In this document: piece after piece, positions 33,758 to 44,467 of the stretch | Position numbering within the stretch: the first letter of the stretch is position 1 | How the letters are laid out: each line of letters starts with the position of its first letter | Assembly: GCF_001949145.1 (NCBI RefSeq) | Contig: NW_019091377.1 | Location: 74,254 to 138,253, forward strand | DNA: 64,000 nucleotides | DNA from: Acanthaster planci | Taxonomy: Eukaryota; Echinodermata; Asteroidea; Valvatida; Acanthasteridae | Direction of reading: 5' to 3' | Notes under the pieces: model-generated | The model's database searches: none | What the model was told of the DNA's origin: nothing | What the model saw: the letters and a program-made list of their open reading frames with translations, nothing else | Position numbers and translations under genes: made by a program

Positions 33758-35427
33758 AGACCAATTCCCTGCAAGGTCATTATGTGCATTATGCCTGACC
33801 TCTCCCATTCTGTTATGATGAGGCGCGTTGGCACATCGAGGAACATGTTTTACAATGATGTATGAGTAGGACAGTGTAACAGCAGAGCATTCAGTATTGC
33901 CGTGTGCATACATAAACGCTCCCTGTCTATCGCAGTTTAGTGGTCAGATATGATCAAAACATTGTTTCTGCGTCCCACCTCTCGGATAGGGCCACAATCC
34001 AGTCTTGCTGAAATTGAATTCAAGGAATTTCTGTATCCGATTGTAAAACAAAGCTTCTTAGATATGGAGGAGGACTTGGAGAGATGAGAAATAATATTGA
34101 AGACAACTTTGGACTTGGACTCAAAGTTTATGTTGACAAATTTACACTCGGAATATTTTCTTATTCGCAGGAGGTTCGAGCCACTGTTTTATATACTGTA
34201 AAATACTGAAAGTTTGAGGTTGTTTGTCAAACATTTCTTTTACCTAACGGTCTTGGAGATTGAGAATCCATCACTGTAATTAAGCCTTAAAGAATACAAA
34301 ATGTTACCTTTTGTCCCATTCAGATTGAATATAGCATAACTGCACTGATGAACAAGTGCCTCGCCTGATGTGATTTTTGTGCTTTTATAAATGCAGTTCA
34401 GAGGTTTAAAACATAAAAAGCATTACTGGTATGGGGTGTCTCGAAAGTGTCTCTTTTCCTGCACGAGTCATTTTGAATTTAGATTTTTACTTTTAGATAA
34501 ATGTCAAAAACGTTACAAGAAGGTGTCTCATGCATTTGAGGTTTGAAACTGAGACTTGCCCTGTGCTTACTTGACATTGACAAGTGCCATGCTCTCAGAA
34601 ACATGACGTAAACATTCAGTGAGAACGTTCGTTTTTCCTACCAAGATGTCCCTTTTCCCCTACATTCGTGAAGTTATGCCGGTGGGGTGTTCTTTGAACT
34701 CGTCCTGACAAAGTTTTGAGTGATCGCCATATTTATGACCTATGCCTTTCCAAGACCGAATGCTTTGTAGTATAGTTTTACTTTTTCCAAGGAGACAATG
34801 GAAATTCTATAACAATGGTTTGTCTTGGAGACGGTTAGTTTATAGAGTAAAGGAGATTATAACCAATCCCTAACAGACACGAACAAGTTATATTTACCAA
34901 AGGAAAGAAAGAAACACATCCAAATAGTTAATGGTCGATAATAAGTCGGATATCACTGAGTTTATCAATATTAGTTTCTCGAATTTCTCAATTGTAAGTA
35001 GGACACGTGCACCTGTGGAAATATACTTTTTCTCAGTTAAATGGGGCGTATCAGTTGATATACTGTTATTTTCTCGTTTTCTATAATTTACATTTTTAAG
35101 AATATTGTGGATTAACCTCTCTTTGGTTTTGACCATCAAATCTCTTAGAATCAATTGACTTGTGAAGAATGCTTGAGGAGGTATATCAAATAAAAGAAAT
35201 GTATTTTCCAGTAACTGTTTCATGAAAGTGGCCCCAAACTGTTCAAATTAAAATATATATATAATTTTGCATAAAGATGGCTTTTCGATTGCGGACGTTG
35301 CATAAAGTGTATTTTTGAAAGTTGTGTGGTCTCCATGTAATTAAATGATAATTGTACATTTCATTTTCATGTTGTTTCCTCTTATGCTAGTAAGGGAGTA
35401 GCTAAGTTATCTAATGGCTCGCTCATT
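33758..35427. other. Intergenic stretch between copies B and C
   Basis: AT-rich, short chance frames only. The promoter of copy C should lie at the left side of this interval, but no clear TATA-initiator arrangement was identified. Confidence 0.4.
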
Positions 35428-37821
35428 TCAAGAACCGTTGATGTTCACAGCTGCAATCGCCTGTTCAATATTTCTCTGTAATCTAGCCCAGTCGACAGCA
35501 CCCGTGGCATCGAGGCATGTTCGTCCTGTCAGAGGTGCTGGTAAGACCCTCTCCCCCCTTAGCACTGGAATCACCGGTTTTCCTTCCTTCAAGGCCATAA
35601 TCATTCCATGGAATTCATCACCTTTCTTGAAGCCTTTGGTGACAACTATGATAGTACAAACGCTCTCCTTTATTCTTTTCGAGCAGTTTTCTATGTGGTA
35701 TTCGCCAAGAGTGAAGTCACGGTCTTTGACGCAACCTTTAAGACCACTCCCTTCCAGTTCTTCAAGTAACTCGTGTAGAACCCATTCCGAAGCATCTTCA
35801 CTGTATATGACGAAGAAGTCGTATGTAAGTTTGCGATTAAGGGAATTTTCAGGTGCAGCTTTAACATGTTTGCTTGTTACATCGTCTGTTTCAGTATCGG
35901 AGAGTGATGGTAATGTCTTGATTTCAATCTTTCTAGTCTTGGGATTCCAAAATACTGTGAATGTTAAGGTATTATATTCCTTTTTTGTTGAGAAGGGAAG
36001 GTCTTTAGAATCTTCGTCGATCTCCCCATCGACGGGTTTGGAATGATGAGAGATCAACTGGGATTCATCAAGATCGGTTGCAGTAACTGTTGAGGGAATC
36101 CATTTAAACGGTTCTTGAAAAAAAGCATCTGTTCCAGGAAAACTGTTACGCCGACTTCTGTCGGGCAATTTAGGTCGGCAAAACCCTTCATCTATTTCGT
36201 GGCATGACATCCGTCGGCGGTGCGGACCAGATGGACCACTTTTACTCCCGTGTGCAGCTGCCAGTTTGATAGTTTCGTATTTTTGGCTGTGTTTGTTATC
36301 GTGACAGTACATGACGAATCGTATCCAATGTCGGGGAAGCTGTTGGATTTTAGACAGCGACTGAAGTTTTTTTCGTGCAGCGAGACACAGTTGTGCCGCT
36401 TGGTGAAGCCAGTAAACCATGCCAGCAAGCAATGGAGAATCGGGCGGTAGGGGAGCTGGAGTGGATAGTAAGATGTGTTCGTATTCGCAAACAAGAAGAT
36501 CCACACTTCCCAGATACAAACTAGCCGCGGATTCACACTCAATGGCGCGCTTGAAGCACCCTAGTGCGATCTTGTGTTGTCCCAGGGCGCACAGACACTC
36601 CCCACGCAGTTTATGAACATCTGGTCGGCTTTGGCCATCTTGGCAGGAGACAGCTTTGGCACAAAAAAGAAGCGCCTTTTGCAGGTTAGCCTGCCTTCCT
36701 ATTCCTGTCTGATGTTTGGCTTTTAAATAAAATACCTTGGCCTTCAATTCTAGATGCCATGGTGTAAATGAATATTCGAGAGTAACATCCAAAGCCTCTT
36801 CGGCTTTCTCTAGTGAGGAAATGTTCTCATCTTTCTCGAATTGTTCCATGTAAATTTTTGCTCTGATGTAGTACGCACGAATATTAAACACAGTTGAGTC
36901 CTTTTCGATCGACTGGTCCAGTAACTCTAATGCTTTGCTTCGAGAATGTCCTTGTAAATAATCTGCGTATCTTGCGATTATTCGAGGGTTGTCTTGTGAT
37001 ACTGACAAAGCCTTTTTAAAACATTGCTCAGGATGACGAACATAACTTTGAAACTTGTCGGGGACCAACGGAAGGTGGTTTTGCTGTTTTCCGAAGAGTT
37101 CTCCAAGAGTTCTCCAGCTGTCACCGAGGATAAGGCCGTCTTGACACATCTGTGTAACCTTAACAAACTTGTTCACTGCGTCTTGAAAGCGATCTCTGCA
37201 TTCATGTTGTCGCAGCCCCCCTCTTCTAATTCTTTTATAGATGAGGTAAGAAGCCATCCCCGAGGCGAACAACCAGTCTTCCATTTCGTCTTGGCTAACT
37301 AAATCTCCGGCAAGATCAATGGCTTCCTTATAAAGAGCACTTGATCTCTCGTACTTTTCAAATGTCACAGATTCTTCGAAGAGCTCGAATAAGTACGCGA
37401 AAGCGTGCTCAGCCAAACGGCGCGCTTTCAGCTTTCTATATTTACTCCGATTTTCTAAACCATTTTGAAGTAGGTCAGTAATCCTCTGCTCGCACTCCTT
37501 GGCCTCTGGAAACAGAAAGAGTTTCTCACAGATATATTTTCGGTTTGCGAGGGCATTCAGATTATCTGGATCTTCACCCTCTAACAAAACTTTGTCGAAA
37601 TATTCCAGAGCTTCATCGAATTTGCCCAGTCGAAAAGCGAGCACCCCAAGAAGATTTCGGATGGCATGCCTCTCCGGTCGGGTTTTCTTGAAGTCCAAGA
37701 AGCGCCTTCTAATGGCAATAACTCTGTCGGCCAATTTGGCGTTGATGTTGTCCTTGTTTATGGTCAAAGGTAACAAGAATAGACCAACAGCCTCGGTGGA
37801 CTTGTCGACGTCTTCTTGAGC
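35428..37821 (-). CDS. TTC22-like TPR and TIR fusion protein, main exon (copy B)
   Basis: A 797-residue intact frame starting right after a good acceptor (CTTCCTGTACAG|GCT, phase 0). Unlike copies A, C and D it has no ATG near the conserved N-terminal motif (here VGLFLLPLTINK), so its start must lie in another exon; the exon at 39155-39265 fits. TTC22-like repeats follow (ERHAIRNLLGVLAFRLG, EDPDNLNALANRKYICEKLF, ARRLAEHAFAYLFELF). The linker holds RRRMS and RRNSFP (36136-36153) and a NPKTR strand-like segment. The TIR starts at exon residue 667: YDFFVIY, RDFTLG, IIVVTKGF, VIPVLRGE, DATGAVDW. With the first exon the protein is about 834 residues. Its C-terminus differs from those of copies C and D. 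Likely a signalling adaptor (inference). Confidence 0.92.
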   Translation of the reverse strand, partial: AQEDVDKSTEAVGLFLLPLTINKDNINAKLADRVIAIRRRFLDFKKTRPERHAIRNLLGVLAFRLGKFDEALEYFDKVLLEGEDPDNLNALANRKYICEKLFLFPEAKECEQRITDLLQNGLENRSKYRKLKARRLAEHAFAYLFELFEESVTFEKYERSSALYKEAIDLAGDLVSQDEMEDWLFASGMASYLIYKRIRRGGLRQHECRDRFQDAVNKFVKVTQMCQDGLILGDSWRTLGELFGKQQNHLPLVPDKFQSYVRHPEQCFKKALSVSQDNPRIIARYADYLQGHSRSKALELLDQSIEKDSTVFNIRAYYIRAKIYMEQFEKDENISSLEKAEEALDVTLEYSFTPWHLELKAKVFYLKAKHQTGIGRQANLQKALLFCAKAVSCQDGQSRPDVHKLRGECLCALGQHKIALGCFKRAIECESAASLYLGSVDLLVCEYEHILLSTPAPLPPDSPLLAGMVYWLHQAAQLCLAARKKLQSLSKIQQLPRHWIRFVMYCHDNKHSQKYETIKLAAAHGSKSGPSGPHRRRMSCHEIDEGFCRPKLPDRSRRNSFPGTDAFFQEPFKWIPSTVTATDLDESQLISHHSKPVDGEIDEDSKDLPFSTKKEYNTLTFTVFWNPKTRKIEIKTLPSLSDTETDDVTSKHVKAAPENSLNRKLTYDFFVIYSEDASEWVLHELLEELEGSGLKGCVKDRDFTLGEYHIENCSKRIKESVCTIIVVTKGFKKGDEFHGMIMALKEGKPVIPVLRGERVLPAPLTGRTCLDATGAVDWARLQRNIEQAIAAVNINGS

Positions 37822-39154
37822 CTGTACAGGAAGTGAAGAAAATATGAATGAAAGACTTGCTCTCGTTTTCGTGTGCTGTCACTTAATGAAAGAGGCTTAT
37901 TTGTGGAGGGGATTGTTATTGTTGTTTCGGGGATGTTGCCTATACTACTTCTGCTCTCATATAAGTTGTCTGATCAAATATCCCAACTTGCAAGTATTGT
38001 TCATCCACTTGACCGATCTATGAATTTGCCGATTATCCGCCTAGAGGTGCAGGTGTTATTAATCTAATACATTTATCGAAAAAACCTAACCAAGTTTTCC
38101 TTTTAGAAGCCTAAGAACACGACCAAAATTTCTCAAACCAACCACGCAGCATATTGATCTCAACTGCAAATACATTTGAGGCATACATTATTTTGTCCCT
38201 TTTCTATATGTATATAGGCCTATACCATTGCAGTTCATGCTTCCGTCCACCCCCATTGCCATAAACACCAGACATAGGATCAGAGTTCAAGTACACGTAT
38301 TCCATTTTCATCACCCCCCAGTGTAACACATTAGGTTCAGTGAAGCAGAAAGGCTCATAACAGTGATCCATCGATTCTCACTACTAAAAAGGGCAGCAGT
38401 TATACACACTTGGCATATTTATGACATTTCCTGGTTGTTTTTGCTATCCTGTGACATTCTGTAGTTTACTGTTACAGATGGCTGAACTTCATGTCGTCCA
38501 CTTCGTAAATTAATGAGTCACAACAAATCCTGACTAATGGATGAAAGGATCGAGATGAAATAATTAATGGGCTGGTGGCAACTATTTAATGTTTGAATGC
38601 ATTGCTCAACAGTTCCATGACAGCAACTTTCAAAAAATACAAGTACTGTCAGCTGTTTTATGTAGAAATCCTGCGCTGTGTAAATGTGCTACTCTGAATA
38701 AGTCCATTTTCTGAATGGCTTCCCTGTGTAGTCGTCCACTGGCTAAAACGTGAAACAGTTTGTTGATTCATTACTAGCAGAATTAAAAGATGTTCGTCGA
38801 TGTAACCTACTTTTCTGCCGTTGGAGAAACGTTTGCATGGGTTTGCACGAAATTCATAATGTGGTCTGTAAAATATGTTATCACCACCACATATACATAC
38901 TTAAGCTTATCGATATTACCAGGCCTGTCACAGCGTCACTTCATGAAAATAATTCATTAGAAATTCCTTCATATACACATGTAGGTCAAACTGCAGTCCT
39001 CAATTAATGATTTGATATTAGTGTATGTAGTGCTGTGGGCAAATTTATCAATTAATGAAGCTACTAACGACAAAGTTTGACGACCGACGTGGCATGGAGC
39101 CAGCCTTACTTCTATGTAATTTCAGGTAAATTCAGTATCAAAATGTACACTTAC

Positions 39155-39265
39155 TGGCCGAAGAAGTGAGAACCATCCAGCGTTAACCTCGCTGTGTGTT
39201 GTGGACGGCCACAGTTTCAGTGTCTGTCTGGCCGAGTCACGGCGAAATTGCTCAGACAAATTCAT
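39155..39265 (-). CDS. First coding exon of copy B
   Basis: An ATG at 39265 (context CCATCATGA) opens 37 codons that end exactly at CGGCCA|GTAAGT in phase 0, matching the phase-0 acceptor at 37822 (intron 1333 bp). It supplies the start codon that the main exon lacks. The peptide begins MNLSEQFRRDSARQ and ends AGWFSLLRP, with no recognised domain or signal peptide. The segment T-T-H-S-E-V aligns with T-N-T-Q-N-V and T-P-T-R-T-V in the 5' exons of copies D and C. Confidence 0.62.
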
Positions 39266-40063
39266 GATGGTCTAGTTCAAGATCCGTTTTACTTTTGGTA
39301 GGATTCAACTCACGGTATTGCTAAGTATCCAGATGCTGGTATGTGCTCCATCTAGAGTACTTGAGCCATACGTGCTGAACCGTTCAAATGAAAAGAAAGA
39401 ACCGGTATGTACTATGTACTTTGGGGCCTAGGTTGTGCTAAGCCTAAATAGCGGACGGGCGAGCATGCATAATGATGATCAACAGCGCCCTCTTTATTTC
39501 TAGTTGTCAAAATGTGGCCGGTTTGCCTTTCCTGTCTATCGAGTAGTGAAATCCGATAAACTTTAAACCGTAAATATAAAGAGGCCTCCGTGATGGATCA
39601 TTTGAATCAGGAAAATTTTATCCTGTCTATAAAAGGCCTCTCAGTTATCATCATTATTTTTATCAAATGGACCAAGAAATGATAAATGCTTTTGCACTCC
39701 GCTTATGGCCTAACAAAAGATAAACAAGCGTCTTTATTCCCTTAAGAATAATTTCCAAGTAACAGTCTGACACGAAATTCAAAGCGCGGAAACTACACAC
39801 CCGCAGGTGTATACTCGCACATAGTTTAAAAATTAATAAAAGTCTGGTCTGCTGAAAAGCCAGTAGTTGAAAGGTAGTGCTAATGGATATATTTCATCTG
39901 CGTATAAAAGTTTGAGAATATGAACTTTTCCCCGACAGATGGCTTTTGTTCACGGAAAACAAAATGAAATATTTGGGAGCATGAACAGTACGTTTATGTT
40001 AAAAGCATTTCCATCGAGAATTTGCGCTATTTCTATATTGTGTCACCCCAGTGATCGCATTTT
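39266..40063. other. Intergenic stretch between copies A and B
   Basis: Expected to hold the promoter of copy B and the 3' UTR of copy A. TTTATT at about 39733 would read AATAAA on the gene strand, about 330 bp past the stop of copy A. No other feature is visible. Confidence 0.4.
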
Positions 40064-42505
40064 TTAAGTGTCGTATTTAATGTTAGAGTTGATCTGTTGT
40101 TCAATGTTTCTTTCCAGCCGAGCCCAGTCAACAGTACCATCGGTAGCATCCAGACCAGCGTACGGCTTAAGTAGTTGAGGAAGGTCCCTCGATTCCCGTA
40201 AAATAGAGATCACAACTTTCCCTTCTTCCATTGCCATTAGCATACCCCGAACACAGCCTTGGTCCTTCTCAAAGTCCTTTGTGATCACCACAATGATGCA
40301 CACACTTTGTTTTATACAGTCCGAGTAGTTCTCGAGATTCGGCTTTCCAAGGATGAAGTCGCGATGTCGTATGCATCCCTTCAGGCGATTTCTCTCTAGT
40401 TCCTCCAGGAGACTGTGCTGGACCCATTCCGAGGCTCTGTCGCTGTAAATGACAAAGAAATCGTTGGGAAGTTGCTGATTGAAGGCTATATCGGGAGCTG
40501 GCTTGACATGTTTGCAGGAGACATCTTTGGTTATACTGTCAGAAGATAATTTAGAAGGGATATGTATGTTTCCAGTTTTGAGATTATATATAAGATAAAC
40601 AATATCCTCTTGTACTTCTCCTGAGGCTTCCAGATTGACAGACGATAAGGCAGCAGTAACCAACTGCGGACGTATTTCGTGGGTCTTTTGGATCGTTGGT
40701 GATGTGTCGATACAGACGGAACCAACCTTTGGGAAACTTTTGCATCTCTTCCTAACGACGGATTCCGAAACAGATTCCTCATTCAAGGTGGGATATGAAT
40801 GTTGGCGATATACTTTGCAACGGCTTTCCTCGGCACAAGCTGCTAGCTCTATGCTTTCAAGATCGTCTCCATGCCCAGTTTTAATACAGTAGTCGATAAA
40901 GATTTTCCAAAATCCTGGAATCTGTTGAAGATTTTGGAGCTGCGTCAGAATCCATCCTGTGGACAGACATATACCAGCTGCCTTCTGTAGCCAGTAAACC
41001 ATGTCAGCGAGGAATGGCGGATCAAAAGAAAGAGTTGATGACCTGTAGCGTAATACGTGAACATACTCAATGACAAGTCGCCCAATGCTTCCCTTGTAAA
41101 ACTGGTTAGCAATTTCGCAGTCGACGGCTCTCTTGAAGCAGCCTAATGCCGTCTGGTGCTCACCCATGACGCAGAGGCATTCACCACGCTGTTTATGAAC
41201 TTCTGGTCTTTTTTTACCCCCGTAGCAGGCCGCGGCTTTGGCACAGTAGGTGAGTGCAACTTGCAGGTTGTTCGTTCCTTCTTTTCCTTTTATCACGTTG
41301 CCACAACGATCCAGTGCTTTGAGGTAAAAGACTTCTGCCATGGTTGCTAAATGCCAAGGTGTAACAAATGTTTGAAGAGTTACGGCTAAATCTTTTTCTG
41401 CATCTTCAAGTAAAGTTAAGCTTGGTGTTCTGAAATTAGTTAGCTGTTCTTTGTATTGTTCAATCAAGATATATGCTCTGACGCAATACGCATGGAGGTT
41501 GAAGACCGTTGCATTTAACTGGATCGATTCGTTCACTAGTTCCAATGCCTTTTCGATATCCCCTGAGTTTTTGCAGTATTCTGCATGCCTTGCAAGAATC
41601 CGCGGATCGTGCGGGGAGACGCTATACGCCTTCTCAAAACACAGACCCGGTTTGCGCACGTATTCTTGGAAGTCGTCTGGGAGGGAAGGTAGAAGTGAAC
41701 TCTGCTTTTGCTCGGCAGATTGCTTGAAGAGAACCCCAAGATGCCTCCAAGCATCACTCACAAAATTCTTGTCCTGACATTCATTTACAGTTTGGATAAA
41801 GCTGTTGATAGCTGTCTGCAGCCGTGTCTTAGCTTCGTCACTCATTGAAACGTATTTGATTCGCTTGTAGATAATGAAAGATGCCACTCCGATTGTGAAG
41901 ATCCACTCGTCCATCTCTTCCTTATCAATGACATTACCTGCTAACTCAATGGCAGTCTGGTAGAGTTCAATCGATTTACGGTATCTCCCAAAAGATATGC
42001 ACTCCTCAAAGAGTTCAAAGGAGTAAGCGAAGGCCTGTTCCGCCAGACTACGTGCTCGCAGCTTCTTGCGTCTTGTCTCCATCTCCTCCGTATCACCATC
42101 CGTGAGCAACCAGACTATCCTCTTCTCACATTCCCGTGCTTCTTGGACCCGGAACAGATTCTGACACATGTACTGTCGGTTGGCTAGGGCGTTCAAGTTG
42201 TTCGGGTCTTCCAGAGGAGAGAGAATTTTGTCCAAATACTCCAAAGCTTTGTCGAAATGGCCCAGTCGAAAGGCAAGCATGGCAAGCAGGTTTCTGATGG
42301 CATGACGCTCTGGTCGTCGTTTGTGAAGATGCTCAGATCGAAGGGCAAACAAACGCTCAGCTAGTTGAACATCTATTGGACCTTGGTTCATGGTAAGCGG
42401 GAGAAGAAAATGACCATAGTTTTCGCCAGAGGCCATACTTGAAATGTGACATCTGGAAATAACCCAATAAGTAGACATTTTAGTAAAAAGGGAAAAAATG
42501 CGTTT
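40064..42505 (-). CDS. TTC22-like TPR and TIR fusion protein, main exon (copy A)
   Basis: An intact frame. From the ATG at 42436 it encodes 790 residues. Two acceptors are possible: GTTCCAG|AAA (exon from 42505, phase 0, in frame with a possible upstream coding exon) or TTATTTCCAG at 42453, which would make the exon start non-coding with translation from 42436. Residues below count from 42436. The motif YGHFLLPLTMNQ is near residue 10, followed by TTC22-like repeats (ERHAIRNLLAMLAFRLG, EDPNNLNALANRQYMCQNLF, ARSLAEQAFAYSFELF). The linker carries RQHSYP (40790-40807), RCKSFP (40730-40747) and a YNLKTG strand-like segment. The TIR starts at 658 with NDFFVIY (box 1 Tyr replaced by Asn), then RHRDFILG, IVVITKDF, VISILRE, TVDWARLERNIEQQ. 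Likely adaptor role (inference). Confidence 0.92.
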   Translation of the reverse strand, partial: KRIFSLFTKMSTYWVISRCHISSMASGENYGHFLLPLTMNQGPIDVQLAERLFALRSEHLHKRRPERHAIRNLLAMLAFRLGHFDKALEYLDKILSPLEDPNNLNALANRQYMCQNLFRVQEARECEKRIVWLLTDGDTEEMETRRKKLRARSLAEQAFAYSFELFEECISFGRYRKSIELYQTAIELAGNVIDKEEMDEWIFTIGVASFIIYKRIKYVSMSDEAKTRLQTAINSFIQTVNECQDKNFVSDAWRHLGVLFKQSAEQKQSSLLPSLPDDFQEYVRKPGLCFEKAYSVSPHDPRILARHAEYCKNSGDIEKALELVNESIQLNATVFNLHAYCVRAYILIEQYKEQLTNFRTPSLTLLEDAEKDLAVTLQTFVTPWHLATMAEVFYLKALDRCGNVIKGKEGTNNLQVALTYCAKAAACYGGKKRPEVHKQRGECLCVMGEHQTALGCFKRAVDCEIANQFYKGSIGRLVIEYVHVLRYRSSTLSFDPPFLADMVYWLQKAAGICLSTGWILTQLQNLQQIPGFWKIFIDYCIKTGHGDDLESIELAACAEESRCKVYRQHSYPTLNEESVSESVVRKRCKSFPKVGSVCIDTSPTIQKTHEIRPQLVTAALSSVNLEASGEVQEDIVYLIYNLKTGNIHIPSKLSSDSITKDVSCKHVKPAPDIAFNQQLPNDFFVIYSDRASEWVQHSLLEELERNRLKGCIRHRDFILGKPNLENYSDCIKQSVCIIVVITKDFEKDQGCVRGMLMAMEEGKVVISILRESRDLPQLLKPYAGLDATDGTVDWARLERNIEQQINSNIKYDT

Positions 42506-43101
42506 CTGGAACCGGACTGAAAAACGTTGCAATGGTCTGAAACCTGGAAGTTTAGGTTTAGGTCATGAAAATGGACTGACCCTAACCAAACATGCACCTG
42601 ATAGTGTAAGAGGTGGCATTTTCGTACTTTGGGCTAAGAGCTGAAAAGGTTCATCAGAATCTGGATTTTGCATTAAGCTTTCAGTGAAAACTATAACTTA
42701 AAACTAGTTTCTTCTACATTTTAAAGACACCCTTGTCACAGCATAGAAGTCACTGACGTTTAATATGTCGACGTCCAGACTTTTTTTTTTACTTCACAAC
42801 GCAGTACCCCCTTTGACACATTTCCATGTCATTGCAAGAAACGAAACCACAGTTGCACTTTAATGTCACCATGGAGTTATAGTTGATTGATGACATGAAT
42901 GCTTCTGCATCCCATTAGAACAAGAAAGACAATAACAAATATAGAATCTACAGAGATATTCCACAAAACAAAGAGTGGCTTTAAGTGGCATGTGGGGAAG
43001 CCGATATGAAGCATTTGTGGAGGCCTAGGTCACACTGTTTGCTCTATACGTACTACGTACATGATGAAATGGTTGTTTATTACTTCCCGTTAGGGCTATC
43101 T

Positions 43102-43111
43102 GGAATTTCCC
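43102..43111 (-). promoter_or_regulatory. NF-kB-like site upstream of copy A
   Basis: GGGAAATTCC on the minus strand fits the kB consensus. It lies 666 bp upstream of the ATG at 42436 and about 100 bp inside the possible first intron. The flanks do not visibly match the conserved block of copies C and D. Confidence 0.3.
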
Positions 43112-43206
43112 CCGTTAAGTTATTAATTGAGATTGTGTGATGAAATGTACAATGGCGTCCTAAAATTACTGCAATAAAATCTTCCAAAATTGTTACGTCC
43201 ACCTAC

Positions 43207-43395
43207 CTGTGTAAAATCAGCTCGATCTGTCCCACATACTCTTGACATTATAACCAGATACAGTGTGAAATATGCCAATGCATGTATTGTGTTCACGTAT
43301 TCGTCGTGTCTACTCGATTGTGCATTTTTGCATAATGCATTGGGCCGTGATGGAACTGATAATGATATTTTTGTACGGTGGCCTCGCAACGACAT
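43207..43395 (-). CDS. Possible first coding exon of copy A
   Basis: An ATG at 43395 opens 63 codons that run to TTTACACAG|GTAGGT in phase 0. It could splice in frame to the acceptor before 42505. It does not fit the alternative acceptor at 42453, and similarity to the 5' exons of copies B to D is not obvious. The opposite strand is open as well. Position and phase favour it; confirmation needs transcripts. Confidence 0.35.
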
Positions 43396-44370
43396 AATAT
43401 TGACGCTGGAGTGCAGTTATCGTTTTGCGACCTTTGAGCACAGTTGTTTTTTCTCTGGTTACATGGCTTGCTCACGGAAATACAAGAAATATCTGGGCGA
43501 TTCTCTCCCCACCTGTATCGGGAATTTCAACACTGAAAATGTAGAGTTTGAAATGAACCGTTAAAGCATAGTTGGTAAATACAATAAAATATTGTCGAAT
43601 GCAGGACATCCTTATGGTGGTCGTTTAATACTTTGATTATGCTGTTATTATAAACACCATCACAATTAATATAAAATCATCATTACAATGATAATCTCTC
43701 ATAAAAAGTCACTAACGTGCTAAACACAGCTTCACGTTAAAGCGAATGTCCGAGTTTTATTCTCAATTGAATTGAATCAAATTGAAAATTTAATCGTGTA
43801 ATGGCTGTAATTGAAGCAATATTTTCGTGCAAAATTTACACTCATTTTGATGGTCTTTGATCTTTGATTTTTAAACTTGTGTGTATAACAAGTAGCCTTC
43901 ACACTAACCACGCGACTGATTATTATACCATAAACTACTTAACTATATTAACTTCTCTGGCCGGTGGCCAAAATTTAGGCAATCATGAGTACACAGAAAG
44001 ATAAATTTACGCATTCGTCTTGTAAAATTGACACAAGATATACCATAAAAGAGGCCGTTGGAAGACGAAGTGCAATATACACTGTACCAGTTAATGAGGG
44101 AATCTCCAATGAAACCAAATCTTGACTGATCTCAGCCTCCTTAGGTAGTCATTTTCACAACTCACTGAACACTGCTGTACATTCACAGTCTGTAATTTCG
44201 GAAAATCTTACCAAAATCCCTTTCACGTTCAAGCAAGTCAATTAAATCCTCCTTAAATGTGTTTTGATATAATGTGTAAATACCATCATATTTCCAGATA
44301 TTAAATATGTTAGTTACGGTTAACTGGCACTGCTTCTGTAAACCAACTAAGAAGTTAGGAAAATGTAGTA
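43396..44370. other. Intergenic stretch upstream of copy A
   Basis: AT-rich, short chance frames. Nothing recognisable. Confidence 0.4.
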
Positions 44371-44467
44371 ATTTTGTTTTTGGTTTTTTGTTTTTGGTTT
44401 TGTTTTTGTTTTTTGGGTTTTTTTTGGTTTTGTGTTTTGGCTTTTTTTCGGGGGGGGGGCTTTTTTG
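44371..44467. repeat. T/G-rich low-complexity tract
   Basis: Runs of T broken by GG, ending in a G tract of about ten and TTTTTT. The Lys/Pro-rich peptide it encodes on the minus strand is an artefact of composition. Confidence 0.9.

Noticed and set aside
34159-34172. GGTTCGAGCC resembling a tRNA B box
   Set aside because: No A box or cloverleaf can be built around it.
35414-36046. A 210-codon plus-strand open frame
   Set aside because: It lies exactly antisense to the TIR and linker of copy B and has no independent protein character.
43190-43564. A 124-codon plus-strand frame
   Set aside because: It starts at a non-ATG codon and is antisense to the better supported exon 43207-43395, which has an ATG and an in-phase donor.
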